DNA of 64,000 nucleotides from Candidatus Skiveiella danica (GCA_016721925.1 JADKHE010000003.1:292531-356530), one strand, 5' to 3'; positions 23,664-32,641 are shown, counted from the first letter of the stretch. Program-made: numbers and translations. The notes: generated from the sequence alone by a model not told the origin.

Positions 23664-23945
23664 TTAGATGCGATGCTGGTCGCTGTACGGAAGCATCGCG
23701 AGGAAACGCGCACGCTTGATGGCCGTATTGAGCTGACGCTGGAAGATGGCACGGGTGCCGGTCAGACGTGCCGGAATGATCTTGCCGTTTTCGGCAATGA
23801 AGTCACGCAGCGTGTCCATGTCCTTGTAGTCGATCTCGACCACGCCGGTCACGGTGAAGCGGCAGAAGCGCTTGCGCTTGAACAGCAGGTTCTGGGCGGG
23901 GCGCTTCGGGCGCTTGTCTTTGTTGAAACGTTTTGGTCCGGCCAT
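23664..23945 (-). CDS. rpsR: 30S ribosomal protein S18
   Basis: The 93-residue protein has the S18 core (YKDMDTLRDFIAENGKIIPARLTGT) and a basic N-terminal extension. GGAG lies about 8 bases upstream of the ATG. It sits between priB and rplI, the standard betaproteobacterial order. Confidence 0.98.
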   Translation of the reverse strand: MAGPKRFNKDKRPKRPAQNLLFKRKRFCRFTVTGVVEIDYKDMDTLRDFIAENGKIIPARLTGTRAIFQRQLNTAIKRARFLAMLPYSDQHRI

Positions 23946-23962
23946 GTTGGACTCCTAATAAA

Positions 23963-24250
23963 TTAATCTTGCTGATACTCTTGAATATGGAGCACGACGA
24001 GCTTGCCATTGCGCGGGGTGGCCAGAAAGCCACTGAACCTGAAGACACTGCCGATGGGCTGGATGCCGAGCTTCTCGGCGATCGTTCCCAGGGCTACTGC
24101 CTTGATCACTGCCTTGACCTGCCTGCTGCTTCCCGCCTCTTCGACACTGGACTCGTGTTCGAGTCGAAGGTCCAGGGCGGGCAGACCGGCCGGGGTATAG
24201 CGCAGAGGCTTGGCCTCAACGATACCGGCGGACAGGACAACGTGGTTCAC
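23963..24250 (-). CDS. priB: Primosomal replication protein N (PriB)
   Basis: The 95-residue OB-fold protein with MNHVVLSAGIVEAKPLRYTPAG and FSGFLATPRNGKLVVLHI resembles PriB, a dimeric single-stranded-DNA-binding protein that helps PriA restart replication and load DnaB. The start is GTG at 24250. It lies in the normal rpsF-priB-rpsR position. Confidence 0.93.
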   Translation of the reverse strand: MNHVVLSAGIVEAKPLRYTPAGLPALDLRLEHESSVEEAGSSRQVKAVIKAVALGTIAEKLGIQPIGSVFRFSGFLATPRNGKLVVLHIQEYQQD

Positions 24251-24269
24251 TCCGCGCCGACAGGCCGCG

Positions 24270-24635
24270 TCAGGCTGCGTAATCGGCTTGGTTGGACTTG
24301 CGGGCTTCTTCGCGCTCGACCGTCTTCATCATCGAAGACGGGCCGGTCTCGGCCTTCTTCTTCTGAACGGTCAGGTGGCGCAGCACGGCATCATTGAATT
24401 TGAACGCATGTTCCAGTTCGCCCATGACGGCTTGGTCAGCTTCGATGTTGACGCACAGGTAATGGGCCTTGCCCAGTTTGTTGATCTGGTACGCCAGCTG
24501 ACGGCGACCCCAGTCTTCCACACGGTGCACTTTGCCGCCGCCGGCCGTGATCATGCCCTTGTAGCGTTCCAGCATGGCCGGAACCTGTTCGCTCTGATCC
24601 GGATGGATCAGCAAGATGATTTCATAGTGACGCAT
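24270..24635 (-). CDS. rpsF: 30S ribosomal protein S6
   Basis: The 121-residue protein starts MRHYEIILLIHPDQSEQV, the S6 hallmark, with AAGGAG upstream of the ATG at 24635. The open frame further upstream carries the promoter region and is not coding. The Lys/Glu-rich C-terminus is modest, unlike the long polyglutamate tail of some relatives. It heads the operon with priB, rpsR and rplI. Confidence 0.98.
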   Translation of the reverse strand: MRHYEIILLIHPDQSEQVPAMLERYKGMITAGGGKVHRVEDWGRRQLAYQINKLGKAHYLCVNIEADQAVMGELEHAFKFNDAVLRHLTVQKKKAETGPSSMMKTVEREEARKSNQADYAA

Positions 24636-24720
24636 CGATACTCCTTTTGGATAACCCGGTAAGGGCTTGGATTGAGCTGCCTCCGGCGTCGAATCGGAGT
24701 GCAGCAAGGTAGAACCGCGC

Positions 24721-24749
24721 ATTATAGCGCGTCCTGCGGCAGATTTCAC
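24721..24749 (-). promoter_or_regulatory. Likely promoter of the rpsF operon
   Basis: The minus strand shows a perfect TATAAT (24726-24721), about 85 bp upstream of rpsF, flanked by GCGC on both sides. A weak -35 candidate (TGAAAT) lies 16 bp upstream. The position fits a ribosomal-protein promoter. Confidence 0.5.
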
Positions 24750-24760
24750 CCGCTAAGCCG

Positions 24761-26881
24761 TCAGCGGTCGTTGCGGCAGGGGTAGCGCAGGTCCTCCACC
24801 AGGTTTTCGACCTCCCGTCCAGGCTTCGGCGTGACCAGGCTGACCAGGAAGATGACTGCAAACCCCAGCGCGACGCCAAAGACGCCCGCCGATATCGGTT
24901 GGATGCCCCACCACAGTTCGACGGGCTTCGTCACTCTGAAGATCTCGCGCAACCACGGCTGCGTCATCAGCATGTAATAGAAGGTGATGCCGAGTCCCGC
25001 AGCCATGCCGAGCGACGCCGCCACGCCGGTGGCGCGTTTCCAGAAGATGCCCAGTGTCAGAGCCGGAAAGAACGCAGCCGCGGCAAAGGAAAAGGCCGCC
25101 GACACCAGAAAGAGGATATCGGCGGGCTTCTGGGCGGCGAGATAGGCCGCGCAAAGGGCTACGATCAAGAGCAGGACTTTTGAAATGGTCACCCGGCGTG
25201 CCGTGGAGGCGTTCGGGTCGATCATCTTGTAGTACAGGTCGTGGCTGAGCGCGCTTGCGATGGTAAGCAGCAGTCCGTCGGCGGTCGACAGCGCCGCGGC
25301 AAGCCCCCCTGCGGCCACCAACGCCGAAATGACATAGGGCAAACCGCCGATTTCCGGCATCGCCAGCACAATGATGTCACCGCCGATCGACAATTCGTTG
25401 AGTTGCAGGATGTTGTCGCGATTCACGTCCACCACCGACAGCAGGTTGGGATCGACCTTGCTCCACGCCGTCATCCATTGCGGCAACTGGTCGAACGGCG
25501 TACCCACCAGCACGTGGAAGACCTCGTACTTGACCAGCACGGCCAGCGCTGGCGCCGTGACGTACAGCAGGAAGATGAAAAACAGCGACCACGTGACCGA
25601 TTCGCGCGCCTCCTTGACGCTCGGCGTCGTGTAGTAGCGCATGAGGATGTGCGGCAACGCAGCCGTCCCCAGCATGAGGCAGACGACCAGTGCCAGGAAA
25701 TTGCGGCGCGAATTGTCGTATTCGGCCTTCTCGGAAGCGTCTCCATCGGGATCGCCGGAAAACTGCTGGGCGTGGCGGGGCATCCCGTTCAGAGGCTTGG
25801 CCTTGGTATCGGCAACCGCCCGGGCGGCGGTCCAGCTCCGGCGGGCGGCGGCCTCATCCTTGGGCAATCCATACAGCGCCTTTTCTGCCGCCACGATATC
25901 GGCGTCCGGCGCATGGGCGGATTTCAGATCGGCGGACTTCCTGGCGGCTTCGGCTTTGTCAATGGCCAGCGCCGCACGCGGGTCCTTCAGCTTCTCGGCC
26001 AGTTCCACCGAACGCCGGCGAAAGATCTCGCGAACCTCGATCTCGGACGGATCGTCCATCAGCCGCTGCTCCATGGCCGACACCTTCTCCAGCTGGAAGC
26101 CATAGACGGCCTGGGGTATGGGCGTGCCCACCTGCTTCATGGACAACCACATCACCGGGATCAGATAGGCCACGATCAGGATGATGTATTGCGTGACCTG
26201 CGTCCAGGTCACCGCCCGCATGCCGCCGAGAAACGAGCACACCAGGATGCCGCCCAGGCCCAGAAAAATGCCCAGCTCAAACGCGACACCCGTGAGGCGC
26301 GACGTGATCAGGCCCACGCCATAAATCTGCGCCACCACGTAGGTGAACGAACACAGGATGGCCGCAAGAATGCCCAGCAGGCGCGGCAGGTTGCCGCCGT
26401 AGCGCGCCCCAAGGAAGTCCGGAATCGTGAACTGCCCGAACTTGCGCAGGTAGGGTGCCAGCAACAACGCCACCAGACAGTAGCCCCCGGTCCACCCCAT
26501 GATGAAGGCCAGGCCGTTGTAGCCCGTCAGGTAAAGGGTTCCCGCCAGACTGATGAATGAGGCTGCCGACATCCAGTCGGCACCGGTCGCCATGCCGTTG
26601 TAAATGGCTGGCACCCTGCGGCCGGCCACGTAGTACTCGGCGGCGTCCGTGGTTCGGCTCATGATGCCGATGCCGGCATACAGCAGTATCGTGGCCAGCA
26701 GGAAGACAATGCCGATCCAGCGCCTCGACAGCCCGAACTGCTCCAGCACCGCCAGCACCAGCACGAAGACGACAAATCCGCCCGTGTACCAACCGTACAC
26801 CTTGTCCAGATTGCGACGGAACGACTCGCGGGTGCTGCGGGACTCCGGTGGGCCCGGATGGCTTTCGTTGCGCCCGGTCAT
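24761..26881 (-). CDS. Sodium:solute symporter (SSS family, VC_2705-like)
   Basis: This 706-residue membrane protein has the SSS fold: AEYYVAGRRVPAIYNGMATGADWMSAASF (about 81-109) and ALVAAGGLAAALSTADGLLLTIASALSHD (about 517-545) are conserved cores. A long hydrophilic, helical insertion (about 275-395) lies between membrane helices. A further loop contains DVNRDNILQLNE at 485-496, which fits an EF-hand Ca2+-binding loop. Members of this group couple Na+ to uptake of small acids; acetate or propionate are possible but unproved. The small DUF4212 subunit gene lies 3 bp upstream, so the two form a unit. Confidence 0.88.
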   Translation of the reverse strand: MTGRNESHPGPPESRSTRESFRRNLDKVYGWYTGGFVVFVLVLAVLEQFGLSRRWIGIVFLLATILLYAGIGIMSRTTDAAEYYVAGRRVPAIYNGMATGADWMSAASFISLAGTLYLTGYNGLAFIMGWTGGYCLVALLLAPYLRKFGQFTIPDFLGARYGGNLPRLLGILAAILCSFTYVVAQIYGVGLITSRLTGVAFELGIFLGLGGILVCSFLGGMRAVTWTQVTQYIILIVAYLIPVMWLSMKQVGTPIPQAVYGFQLEKVSAMEQRLMDDPSEIEVREIFRRRSVELAEKLKDPRAALAIDKAEAARKSADLKSAHAPDADIVAAEKALYGLPKDEAAARRSWTAARAVADTKAKPLNGMPRHAQQFSGDPDGDASEKAEYDNSRRNFLALVVCLMLGTAALPHILMRYYTTPSVKEARESVTWSLFFIFLLYVTAPALAVLVKYEVFHVLVGTPFDQLPQWMTAWSKVDPNLLSVVDVNRDNILQLNELSIGGDIIVLAMPEIGGLPYVISALVAAGGLAAALSTADGLLLTIASALSHDLYYKMIDPNASTARRVTISKVLLLIVALCAAYLAAQKPADILFLVSAAFSFAAAAFFPALTLGIFWKRATGVAASLGMAAGLGITFYYMLMTQPWLREIFRVTKPVELWWGIQPISAGVFGVALGFAVIFLVSLVTPKPGREVENLVEDLRYPCRNDR

Positions 26882-26884
26882 GCG

Positions 26885-27160
26885 TCAGTCTTCACGTTCC
26901 TGCACGCCATGGCGCATGTCCAGTTTCGCCATGTAGCGGGCGTAGAACCAGACGATCAGGCAGTAGACAACCAGTGAGCCCTGTGCCGCGACCCAGAAAC
27001 CGAACGGCCAGCCCAGGAAATTGAAACTGAGCTCGCGGGCGTAGTAAGTCCCCCCGAAGGTCACGGCAAACCAGAGCGCCAGCAGCGCGCCGGTCATGCG
27101 CAGATTGCTGCGCCAGTACCGGCGGCGCGACTCGGCAAGCTCCATCTCCTGTTGCGGCAT
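26885..27160 (-). CDS. DUF4212 small subunit of the symporter
   Basis: The 91-residue protein has two membrane helices (about 25-45 and 55-78) and a conserved YYARELSFNFLGWPFGFWVAAQGSLVVY, which is the DUF4212 (sodium/substrate symporter small subunit) pattern. Start at 27160 (MPQQEMELAESRRRYWR) gives the family's N-terminal Trp/Arg motif; the open frame upstream is non-coding. It precedes the symporter gene by 3 bp and presumably forms a complex with it. Confidence 0.88.
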   Translation of the reverse strand: MPQQEMELAESRRRYWRSNLRMTGALLALWFAVTFGGTYYARELSFNFLGWPFGFWVAAQGSLVVYCLIVWFYARYMAKLDMRHGVQERED

Positions 27161-27281
27161 CGTCCACACCCTCACGTCTGTTTGGCCCTGTACCGGTTTT
27201 CGCCATTCTGTACCAGACCCCCGGTCCGGCGCCAGCACACCGGCAGCCTCGGAGAAAAAAGGCGCAACCGGGCACACCCTG

Positions 27282-27860
27282 TCACCGGCTGGCCTGCAAG
27301 CCGGTCTCTCGCTCCAGTTGCGCCGCCACGCGGGGCTCGAAACCGCGCAGGTGGTCGATGATCCGGATCGCTTCTTCATTCGCTTGACGCTGCACATGCA
27401 ACCGCGCCAGCTGATACCAGCCGTGCGGCGCAAAAGGCTGGAGCCGCGTGTTCACTTGAAGCGCCGCAGCGGCTTCGTCCAGACGTCCTGCACGGATGTG
27501 GACCTGCGCCAGGCCGAACCAGGCTCGGTCCAGGTCAGGCGCCAGATCGCAGGCGCACTGGAAGGCTTCCCGAGCAGGCTCCAGCACGCCAGCTTCCTCC
27601 AGCAGAAAGCCCAGGTTGAACCAGCCGGCCGCATGCTCCGGGTGCGCTGCCGTCAAGCGATACAAGGTCTCGATGGCGCCCGCTCGGTCGCCCCGTTGTC
27701 CGAGCAGATGCGCGCGACTGGCCAGTGCATGGAGATCCAGGGGTTGGCAAACCAGGATCTGATCAAAGCGTGTCAATGCCGCCTCGTGCCGCCCCGCCAC
27801 CAGGGCCGCCTTGGCCATGAGTCGCAAGCCGAACACCTGGAGCATCCCGGTCAACGGCAT
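27282..27860 (-). CDS. TPR-repeat protein
   Basis: The 192-residue soluble protein contains four to five tetratricopeptide units (AALTRFDQILVCQPLDLHALASRAHLL; AIETLYRLTAAHPEHAAGWFNLGFLLEE; AREAFQCACDLAPDLDRAWFGLAQVHI; AAAALQVNTRLQPFAPHGWYQLARLHV). Such proteins mediate protein contacts, but the partner is unknown. The start at 27860 overlaps the upstream membrane-protein gene's end by 10 bp, so the two genes are likely coupled. Confidence 0.75.
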   Translation of the reverse strand: MPLTGMLQVFGLRLMAKAALVAGRHEAALTRFDQILVCQPLDLHALASRAHLLGQRGDRAGAIETLYRLTAAHPEHAAGWFNLGFLLEEAGVLEPAREAFQCACDLAPDLDRAWFGLAQVHIRAGRLDEAAAALQVNTRLQPFAPHGWYQLARLHVQRQANEEAIRIIDHLRGFEPRVAAQLERETGLQASR

Positions 27861-28147
27861 GCCGTCACTCCTGCTTCCAGACACAGGCGGATCTTCCATC
27901 CGGTCATCGCCAGCCAGGCGAACAGGAGCACCAGAAAGGCCACGAACGGAAGGTGCCGATCCAGCACGACCTTCGGCGCCAGCCAGCGTGCGGCGACGAC
28001 AAAGGGCTGGCTGACGGTTCTCAGAATGCGGTAGAACGGATTGTGTTCTTTCCCCCTGCCCGCGAGCAGGGCGAGCACGCCCCGCCCGATCAATGCAAAC
28101 AGGGCAATCTCTGCCACCAGCTTGATCGCCGTGACCACCGCCAGCAT
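27851..28147 (-). CDS. Small hypothetical membrane protein
   Basis: The 98-residue protein has two predicted membrane helices (about 5-25 and 65-85) with a Pro-containing, basic loop between (HNPFYRILRTVSQPFVVAARWLAPKVVLD). The NPFYRILRTVSQPF segment recalls the YggT family, but I cannot be sure. Its last 10 bp overlap the TPR gene, suggesting a small membrane-TPR operon. Confidence 0.6.
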   Translation of the reverse strand: MLAVVTAIKLVAEIALFALIGRGVLALLAGRGKEHNPFYRILRTVSQPFVVAARWLAPKVVLDRHLPFVAFLVLLFAWLAMTGWKIRLCLEAGVTACR

Positions 28148-28260
28148 CAGGCTCGCGCCCCCAGACCCATCGTGATCCGCGCAAGGCGGGCCCTGCCAGC
28201 GCCCACCCGCCCGCCCGGGTCATTGCCGCAAGGAGGAGCAAGGGATTCGAGCACGTGCGC

Positions 28261-30651
28261 TCAGCCTGCCAGCTGCTTCCAGGTATCCACCACGGAGTCC
28301 GGATTCAGTGAAATCGAACTGATGCCCTGATCACGAAGCCAAAGGGCAAAGTCCGGGTGGTCGCTGGGCCCTTGGCCGCAGATCCCGATGTATTTGCCCT
28401 GCGCCAAACAGGCCTTGATCGCCTGCGAAATCAGCGCGGTCACCGCCGGGTCACGCTCGTCGAAGTCCGCCGCCAGCAGTTCCAGCCCCGAATCACGGTC
28501 CAGCCCCAGGGTGAGCTGGGTCAGGTCGTTCGAGCCAATGGAGAAGCCGTCGAAGAATTCCAGGAAGCGCTCGGCCAGGATGGCATTGCTCGGAATCTCG
28601 CACATCATGATCAGCTTGAGCTCTGCCTCGCCGCGCTTCAGGCCTTGCCGGGCCAGCAGCTCGGTCACGCGCTGCGCCTGCCCCAGCGTGCGCACGAAGG
28701 GCACCATCACCTGCACGTTGGTCAGGCCCATGTCGTTGCGCACGCGCTTGAGCGCCTCGCATTCCATGGCGAAGGCCTCGCCGAATTCTTCGCTGATGTA
28801 GCGCGCCGCGCCGCGAAAGCCCAACATCGGGTTTTCTTCCTCGGGCTCGTAGCGGCTGCCGCCGATCAGCTTGCGGTATTCGTTGCTCTTGAAGTCGGAC
28901 AGGCGCACGATCACCGGTTTGGGCCAGAAAGCTGCGGCGATGGTCGCCACGCCCTCGGCCACCTTGTCGACGTAGAAGGCCCGTGGCGAGGCGTGGCCGC
29001 GGGCCACCGACTCGACTGCCTTCTTGAGGTCGGTGTCGATATTCGGGTAGTCCAAGATGGCCTTCGGATGCACGCCGATGTTGTTGTTGATGATGAACTC
29101 CAGCCGGGCCAGGCCCACGCCGGCATTGGGCAGCTGGCAGAAGTCAAAGGCCAGCTGTGGATTGCCGACGTTCATCATGACCTTCACACCGATCTCTGGC
29201 ATCGTGCCACGGGAAACCTCGGTCACTTCTGTCTCCAGCAGCCCGTCGTAAATGAAGCCCGTATCGCCCTCGGCGCAGCTGACGGTCACCAGCGTGTCCT
29301 CTTTCAACAGCTCGGTGGCGTTGCCGCAGCCCACCACGGCCGGAATGCCCAGCTCGCGCGAAATGATGGCGGCGTGGCAGGTGCGCCCGCCGCGGTTGGT
29401 GACGATGGCACTGGCCCGCTTCATGACCGGCTCCCAGTTGGGATCGGTCATGTCGGTGACCAGCACATCGCCGGGTTGCACCTTGTCCATTTCGGACAGG
29501 CTGTGCACCCGCCGCACCGGCCCGGTACCGATCTTCTGCCCGATCGCCCGCCCCTCGGCCAGCACGGTGCCGCGCCCTTTGAGCTTGTAGCGCAGCTCCG
29601 CCTTGCCCTGCGCCTGGCTCTTCACGGTTTCCGGGCGCGCCTGCAGGATGTAGAGCTGGCCGTCCATGCCGTCCTTGCCCCATTCGATGTCCATCGGGCG
29701 TCCATAGTGCTCCTCGATGACCAGGGCATAGCGCGCGAGCTGCTCGACATCGGCATCGGTCAGCGAGAAGCGGTTGCGCTGCTCCGTCGGGACCTCGACA
29801 GTCTTCACCAGCTTGCCGGTCTCGGCCTTCTCCTGTGGCGAGGTGAACACCATTTCGATCAGCTTGGACCCGAGGTTGCGCCGGATCAGTGCGCGCTTGC
29901 CCGCACGCAACATGGGTTTGTGCACATAGAACTCGTCCGGATTCACCGCCCCCTGCACCACCGTTTCGCCGAGGCCGTAGCTGGCCGTGATGAACACCAC
30001 GTCCTCGAAGCCGGTTTCGGTGTCGATGGTGAACATCACGCCCGCCGCACCCCGGTCGGAACGCACCATGCGCTGCACGCCAGCCGACAGGGCGACGTCG
30101 GCATGGGCAAAACCCTTGTGGACGCGGTAGCTGATCGCCCGGTCGTTGTACAACGAGGCAAAGACTTCCTTCATCTTGTGAAGAACATCGTCGATGCCAT
30201 GGACGTTCAGGAAGGTTTCCTGCTGGCCGGCGAAGGAGGCGTCCGGCAGGTCCTCGGCCGTGGCAGAGGAGCGCACGGCAAAAGTCGCCTGCGCATTGCC
30301 GGCACTCAGCACGGCAAAGGCTTCACGGATCGCCGTCTCCAGGGCGGCCGGAAACGGCTGCGCCTCGACCCAGGCACGGATCTCGGCACCGGCTTCGGCC
30401 AAGGCGCGCACGTCCTCGGTGTCCAGCGCGTCCAGACGGGCGTTGATGCGGTCCGTCAGGCCGTCGTGCTTCAGGAATTCGCGAAACGCGTGCGCCGTGG
30501 TGGCGAACCCGGTGGGGACCTTCACCCCGGAGGGCAGCTGGGAAATCATTTCGCCGAGGCTGGCGTTCTTGCCGCCGACTACCTCGACATCGCTCATTCT
30601 CAGGTTCTCAAACGGTACGACCAGGTCGGTCGGACTGAAAAGTGCAGACAT
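28261..30651 (-). CDS. ppsA: Phosphoenolpyruvate synthase
   Basis: The 796-residue enzyme has the N-terminal ATP-binding domain (VVGGKNASLGEMI, about 24-36), the phosphohistidine domain with catalytic H426 in GGRTCHAAIISREL, and the C-terminal PEP-binding TIM barrel. It makes PEP, AMP and Pi from pyruvate and ATP. Start at 30651 gives MSALFSPTDLVVPF; the in-frame region upstream is antisense to ppsR and is a shadow. The divergent neighbour is its own regulator PpsR. Confidence 0.97.
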   Translation of the reverse strand: MSALFSPTDLVVPFENLRMSDVEVVGGKNASLGEMISQLPSGVKVPTGFATTAHAFREFLKHDGLTDRINARLDALDTEDVRALAEAGAEIRAWVEAQPFPAALETAIREAFAVLSAGNAQATFAVRSSATAEDLPDASFAGQQETFLNVHGIDDVLHKMKEVFASLYNDRAISYRVHKGFAHADVALSAGVQRMVRSDRGAAGVMFTIDTETGFEDVVFITASYGLGETVVQGAVNPDEFYVHKPMLRAGKRALIRRNLGSKLIEMVFTSPQEKAETGKLVKTVEVPTEQRNRFSLTDADVEQLARYALVIEEHYGRPMDIEWGKDGMDGQLYILQARPETVKSQAQGKAELRYKLKGRGTVLAEGRAIGQKIGTGPVRRVHSLSEMDKVQPGDVLVTDMTDPNWEPVMKRASAIVTNRGGRTCHAAIISRELGIPAVVGCGNATELLKEDTLVTVSCAEGDTGFIYDGLLETEVTEVSRGTMPEIGVKVMMNVGNPQLAFDFCQLPNAGVGLARLEFIINNNIGVHPKAILDYPNIDTDLKKAVESVARGHASPRAFYVDKVAEGVATIAAAFWPKPVIVRLSDFKSNEYRKLIGGSRYEPEEENPMLGFRGAARYISEEFGEAFAMECEALKRVRNDMGLTNVQVMVPFVRTLGQAQRVTELLARQGLKRGEAELKLIMMCEIPSNAILAERFLEFFDGFSIGSNDLTQLTLGLDRDSGLELLAADFDERDPAVTALISQAIKACLAQGKYIGICGQGPSDHPDFALWLRDQGISSISLNPDSVVDTWKQLAG

Positions 30652-30861
30652 GGGAAAGCTCCAGAAGTAATAAACCGGTCGCGGCTGCGAACGCCTTGCA
30701 AGAAGGCGGCAAGACTTTGCTGTTGTTCGAATCGGTCTGCGCAGCGCATCAAAAGAGTCCCTGGATAGACGGGCCGGACGGCCCTGCCGGCCGGTAGCCT
30801 GCCATTCTAGGCCCGGCCGGCGGATTACAGTCGGGGGGTCCCGATCACCGAGCGCCCACCC

Positions 30862-31683
30862 ATGCCCAACCGCACCGTCTTTTTCATATCCGACGGCACC
30901 GGCATCACCGCCGAGACCTTTGGCAAGGCCATCCTGGCCCAGTTCGAGATGAAGATCCGCCAGGTCCGCCTTCCGTTCACCGACACCGCCGACAAGGCCC
31001 ACCAGGCCGTGCGCCAGATCAACCATACGGCCGAAGTGGAAGGCTGCAAGCCCATCGTGTTCAGCACCTTGGTGAACATGGAGGTGCTCAAGGTGATCCA
31101 GGACGGCTGCAAGGGCATGCTGCTGGACATGTTCGGCACCTTCGTGAATCCACTGGAGACAGAGCTGGGCATCAAGTCCCACCACCGGGTCGGCCGCTTC
31201 AGCGACGCCAGCAAAAGCAAGGAATACCACGACCGCATCGACGCGATCAATTTCAGCCTGGCGCACGACGACGGGCAGTCCAACCGCGACCTGCAGGGCG
31301 CCGACGTGATCCTGGTGGGCGTCAGCCGCAGCGGCAAGACGCCCACCAGCCTGTACCTGGCCATGCAGCACGGCCTGAAGGCGGCCAACTACCCGCTGAT
31401 CCCCGAAGACTTCGAACGGCGCCAGCTGCCGCCCGCGCTGGCGCCCTTTCGCACCAAGCTGTTCGGCCTCACCATCCAGCCTGAGCGCCTGTCCGAGATT
31501 CGCAACGAACGCCGGCCCCACTCCCGTTACTCCAGCCTGGAGAACTGCCGCATGGAAGTCTCCGAGGCGGAGGCGATGATGCGGCGGGCCGGCATCCGCT
31601 GGCTCAGCACCACCACCAAGTCGATCGAAGAGATCGCCACCACCATCCTTCAGGAGATCAGGCCCGAGCGCCTGAACTATTAA
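30862..31683 (+). CDS. ppsR: PEP synthase regulatory kinase/pyrophosphorylase
   Basis: The 273-residue protein begins MPNRTVFFISDGTGITAET and has the P-loop GVSRSGKT at 153-160. Both mark the DUF299 family. It is bifunctional: ADP-dependent phosphorylation and Pi-dependent dephosphorylation of a threonine in PpsA control the synthase. It is divergent from ppsA across a 210-bp spacer. A repeat copy follows its stop immediately. Confidence 0.95.
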   Translation: MPNRTVFFISDGTGITAETFGKAILAQFEMKIRQVRLPFTDTADKAHQAVRQINHTAEVEGCKPIVFSTLVNMEVLKVIQDGCKGMLLDMFGTFVNPLETELGIKSHHRVGRFSDASKSKEYHDRIDAINFSLAHDDGQSNRDLQGADVILVGVSRSGKTPTSLYLAMQHGLKAANYPLIPEDFERRQLPPALAPFRTKLFGLTIQPERLSEIRNERRPHSRYSSLENCRMEVSEAEAMMRRAGIRWLSTTTKSIEEIATTILQEIRPERLNY

Positions 31684-31750
31684 TTGCTCCTGTTTCGATA
31701 GCTTGATGTGACCATTCGACGCTGGGGTCGGCGGGTTTTTCCTTGATTTC
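31684..31750 (+). repeat. Intergenic repeat family copy 5
   Basis: It reads TTTCGATAGCTTGATGTGACC, ATTCGACGCTGGGGTCGG, CGGGTTTTTCCTTGATTTC. It begins within a base or two of the ppsR stop codon. Confidence 0.75.
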
Positions 31751-31829
31751 TGTGTTCCGGATGCCCACGGGCTGGCAGATCCGGCCCCGTGGGGGCGGGT
31801 TTGGGTTCACACCCGGCCCCTTCTTTGTT

Positions 31830-31848
31830 GCGAATGTTTCTCATTCGT
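31830..31848. promoter_or_regulatory. Putative Fur box upstream of the receptor fragment
   Basis: CGAATG and CATTCG flank a 5-bp centre (31831-31836 and 31842-31847), a good fit to the AATG...CATT core of a Fur box. It lies about 80 bp upstream of the TonB-dependent receptor start. Confidence 0.5.
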
Positions 31849-31924
31849 GCACAGTGCACCCATCCGTCCGCCAGCCAAGCTGCGCGGCCCCCAACGGGGC
31901 CTGTCGTGGTTGTAGCCAACTGAA

Positions 31925-32497
31925 GTGGCACACCTCCAGCCTGCAACCATGCCAAAACCCCGGAATTCCCGATCAGATCGCCCACATCCCATCGCCAAAC
32001 GGTCCCCAGGCGCTACGCCTTCCATAGCTTCCCAGACGCTGATTCCACTCGGTGCGATGCTGCTCTCAGGCTCGCTCGGCGCCCTCGCCCAGGAGGCGCC
32101 CGCCGCGGAAGCCAAGTCCCTGTCCAGCGTCACGGTACGTGAAAAAGCCGCTCCCGAAGAAGGCCGGGACAGCCTGCGCGTGACCGGCGACTTCAACGCC
32201 CACGTCGGCGAGGCCGACGCGCTGCAAGGCGAGCTGCCGTTGCTGGTAAACGGCGGCATCCGCCGCGGCACCGACGTGCTCAAGGCTCTGGCCCTGGGCG
32301 CCCATGCCGTGCTGATCGGCCGCCCGGCGGTCTTCGGCCTGGCCCATGCCGGTGTGCACGGCGTGGCGCACGTGCTGCACCTGCTGCGCGACGAGCTGGA
32401 AATCGCGATGGCCCTGACCGGCTGCCGCACGCTGGCGGAGGTCACCCGCGCGGGGCTGATGCACCCGGCCACCGAGAACTTCACAATTGATAGCTAA
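31925..32497 (+). pseudogene. Chimeric ORF: TonB-dependent siderophore receptor start fused to FMN-dependent hydroxy-acid dehydrogenase end
   Basis: The 190-residue frame is a fusion. Residues 1 to about 87 look like the beginning of a TonB-dependent siderophore receptor (Fiu-like): signal peptide with TLIPLGAMLLSGSLGALAQ and the TonB-box region SLSSVTVREKAAPEEGRDSLR. From about residue 93 it is the end of an L-lactate dehydrogenase (LldD)-like FMN enzyme (LVNGGIRRGTDVLKALALGAHAVLIGRP). Neither half is complete: the receptor's plug and barrel and the dehydrogenase's catalytic start are missing, so the protein is very unlikely to work. The junction lies near 32180-32205 in frame. GTG 31925 is the start used; an ATG at 31949 is an alternative. 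A deletion or assembly misjoin is the cause. Confidence 0.75.
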
Positions 32498-32548
32498 CAA
32501 TGACCGATTTGCGCTGGGATGGGGCATTTTTGGTTCAATTTTTTCTCT
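32482..32548 (+). repeat. Intergenic repeat family copy 6
   Basis: It reads ATTGATAGCTAACAATGACC, GATTTGCGCTGGGATGGGGC, ATTTTTGGTTCAATTTTTTC. The stop codon of the chimeric ORF (TAA, 32495-32497) lies inside the repeat. Confidence 0.75.
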
Positions 32549-32610
32549 GTGAGGCCCTGGGAAGGCCTGCCGGCTGTGCGGTCGGCACGAAAAAAAGCCC
32601 TATGCACCCA

Positions 32611-32629
32611 AATGCGAGCAATTCTCATT
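32611..32629. promoter_or_regulatory. Putative Fur box upstream of tonB
   Basis: AATGCGAGCAATTCTCATT has matching arms AATGxGA and TCxCATT in a 7-5-7 layout, the usual Fur-box form. It lies about 12 bp before the first mini-ORF and 210 bp before tonB, so iron should repress tonB-exbB-exbD-hemP. Confidence 0.65.
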
Positions 32630-32641
32630 TACAATGACACC

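Noticed and set aside
30652..31521. N-terminal extension of ppsA by 290 codons
   Set aside because: It is antisense to ppsR and has no domain resemblance; ATG 30651 gives the normal PpsA length and start.
31925..32497. A genuine new bifunctional receptor-dehydrogenase
   Set aside because: Each half lacks its essential domains (receptor barrel, FMN-binding and catalytic core), and an exported signal on a cytoplasmic enzyme end makes no sense.
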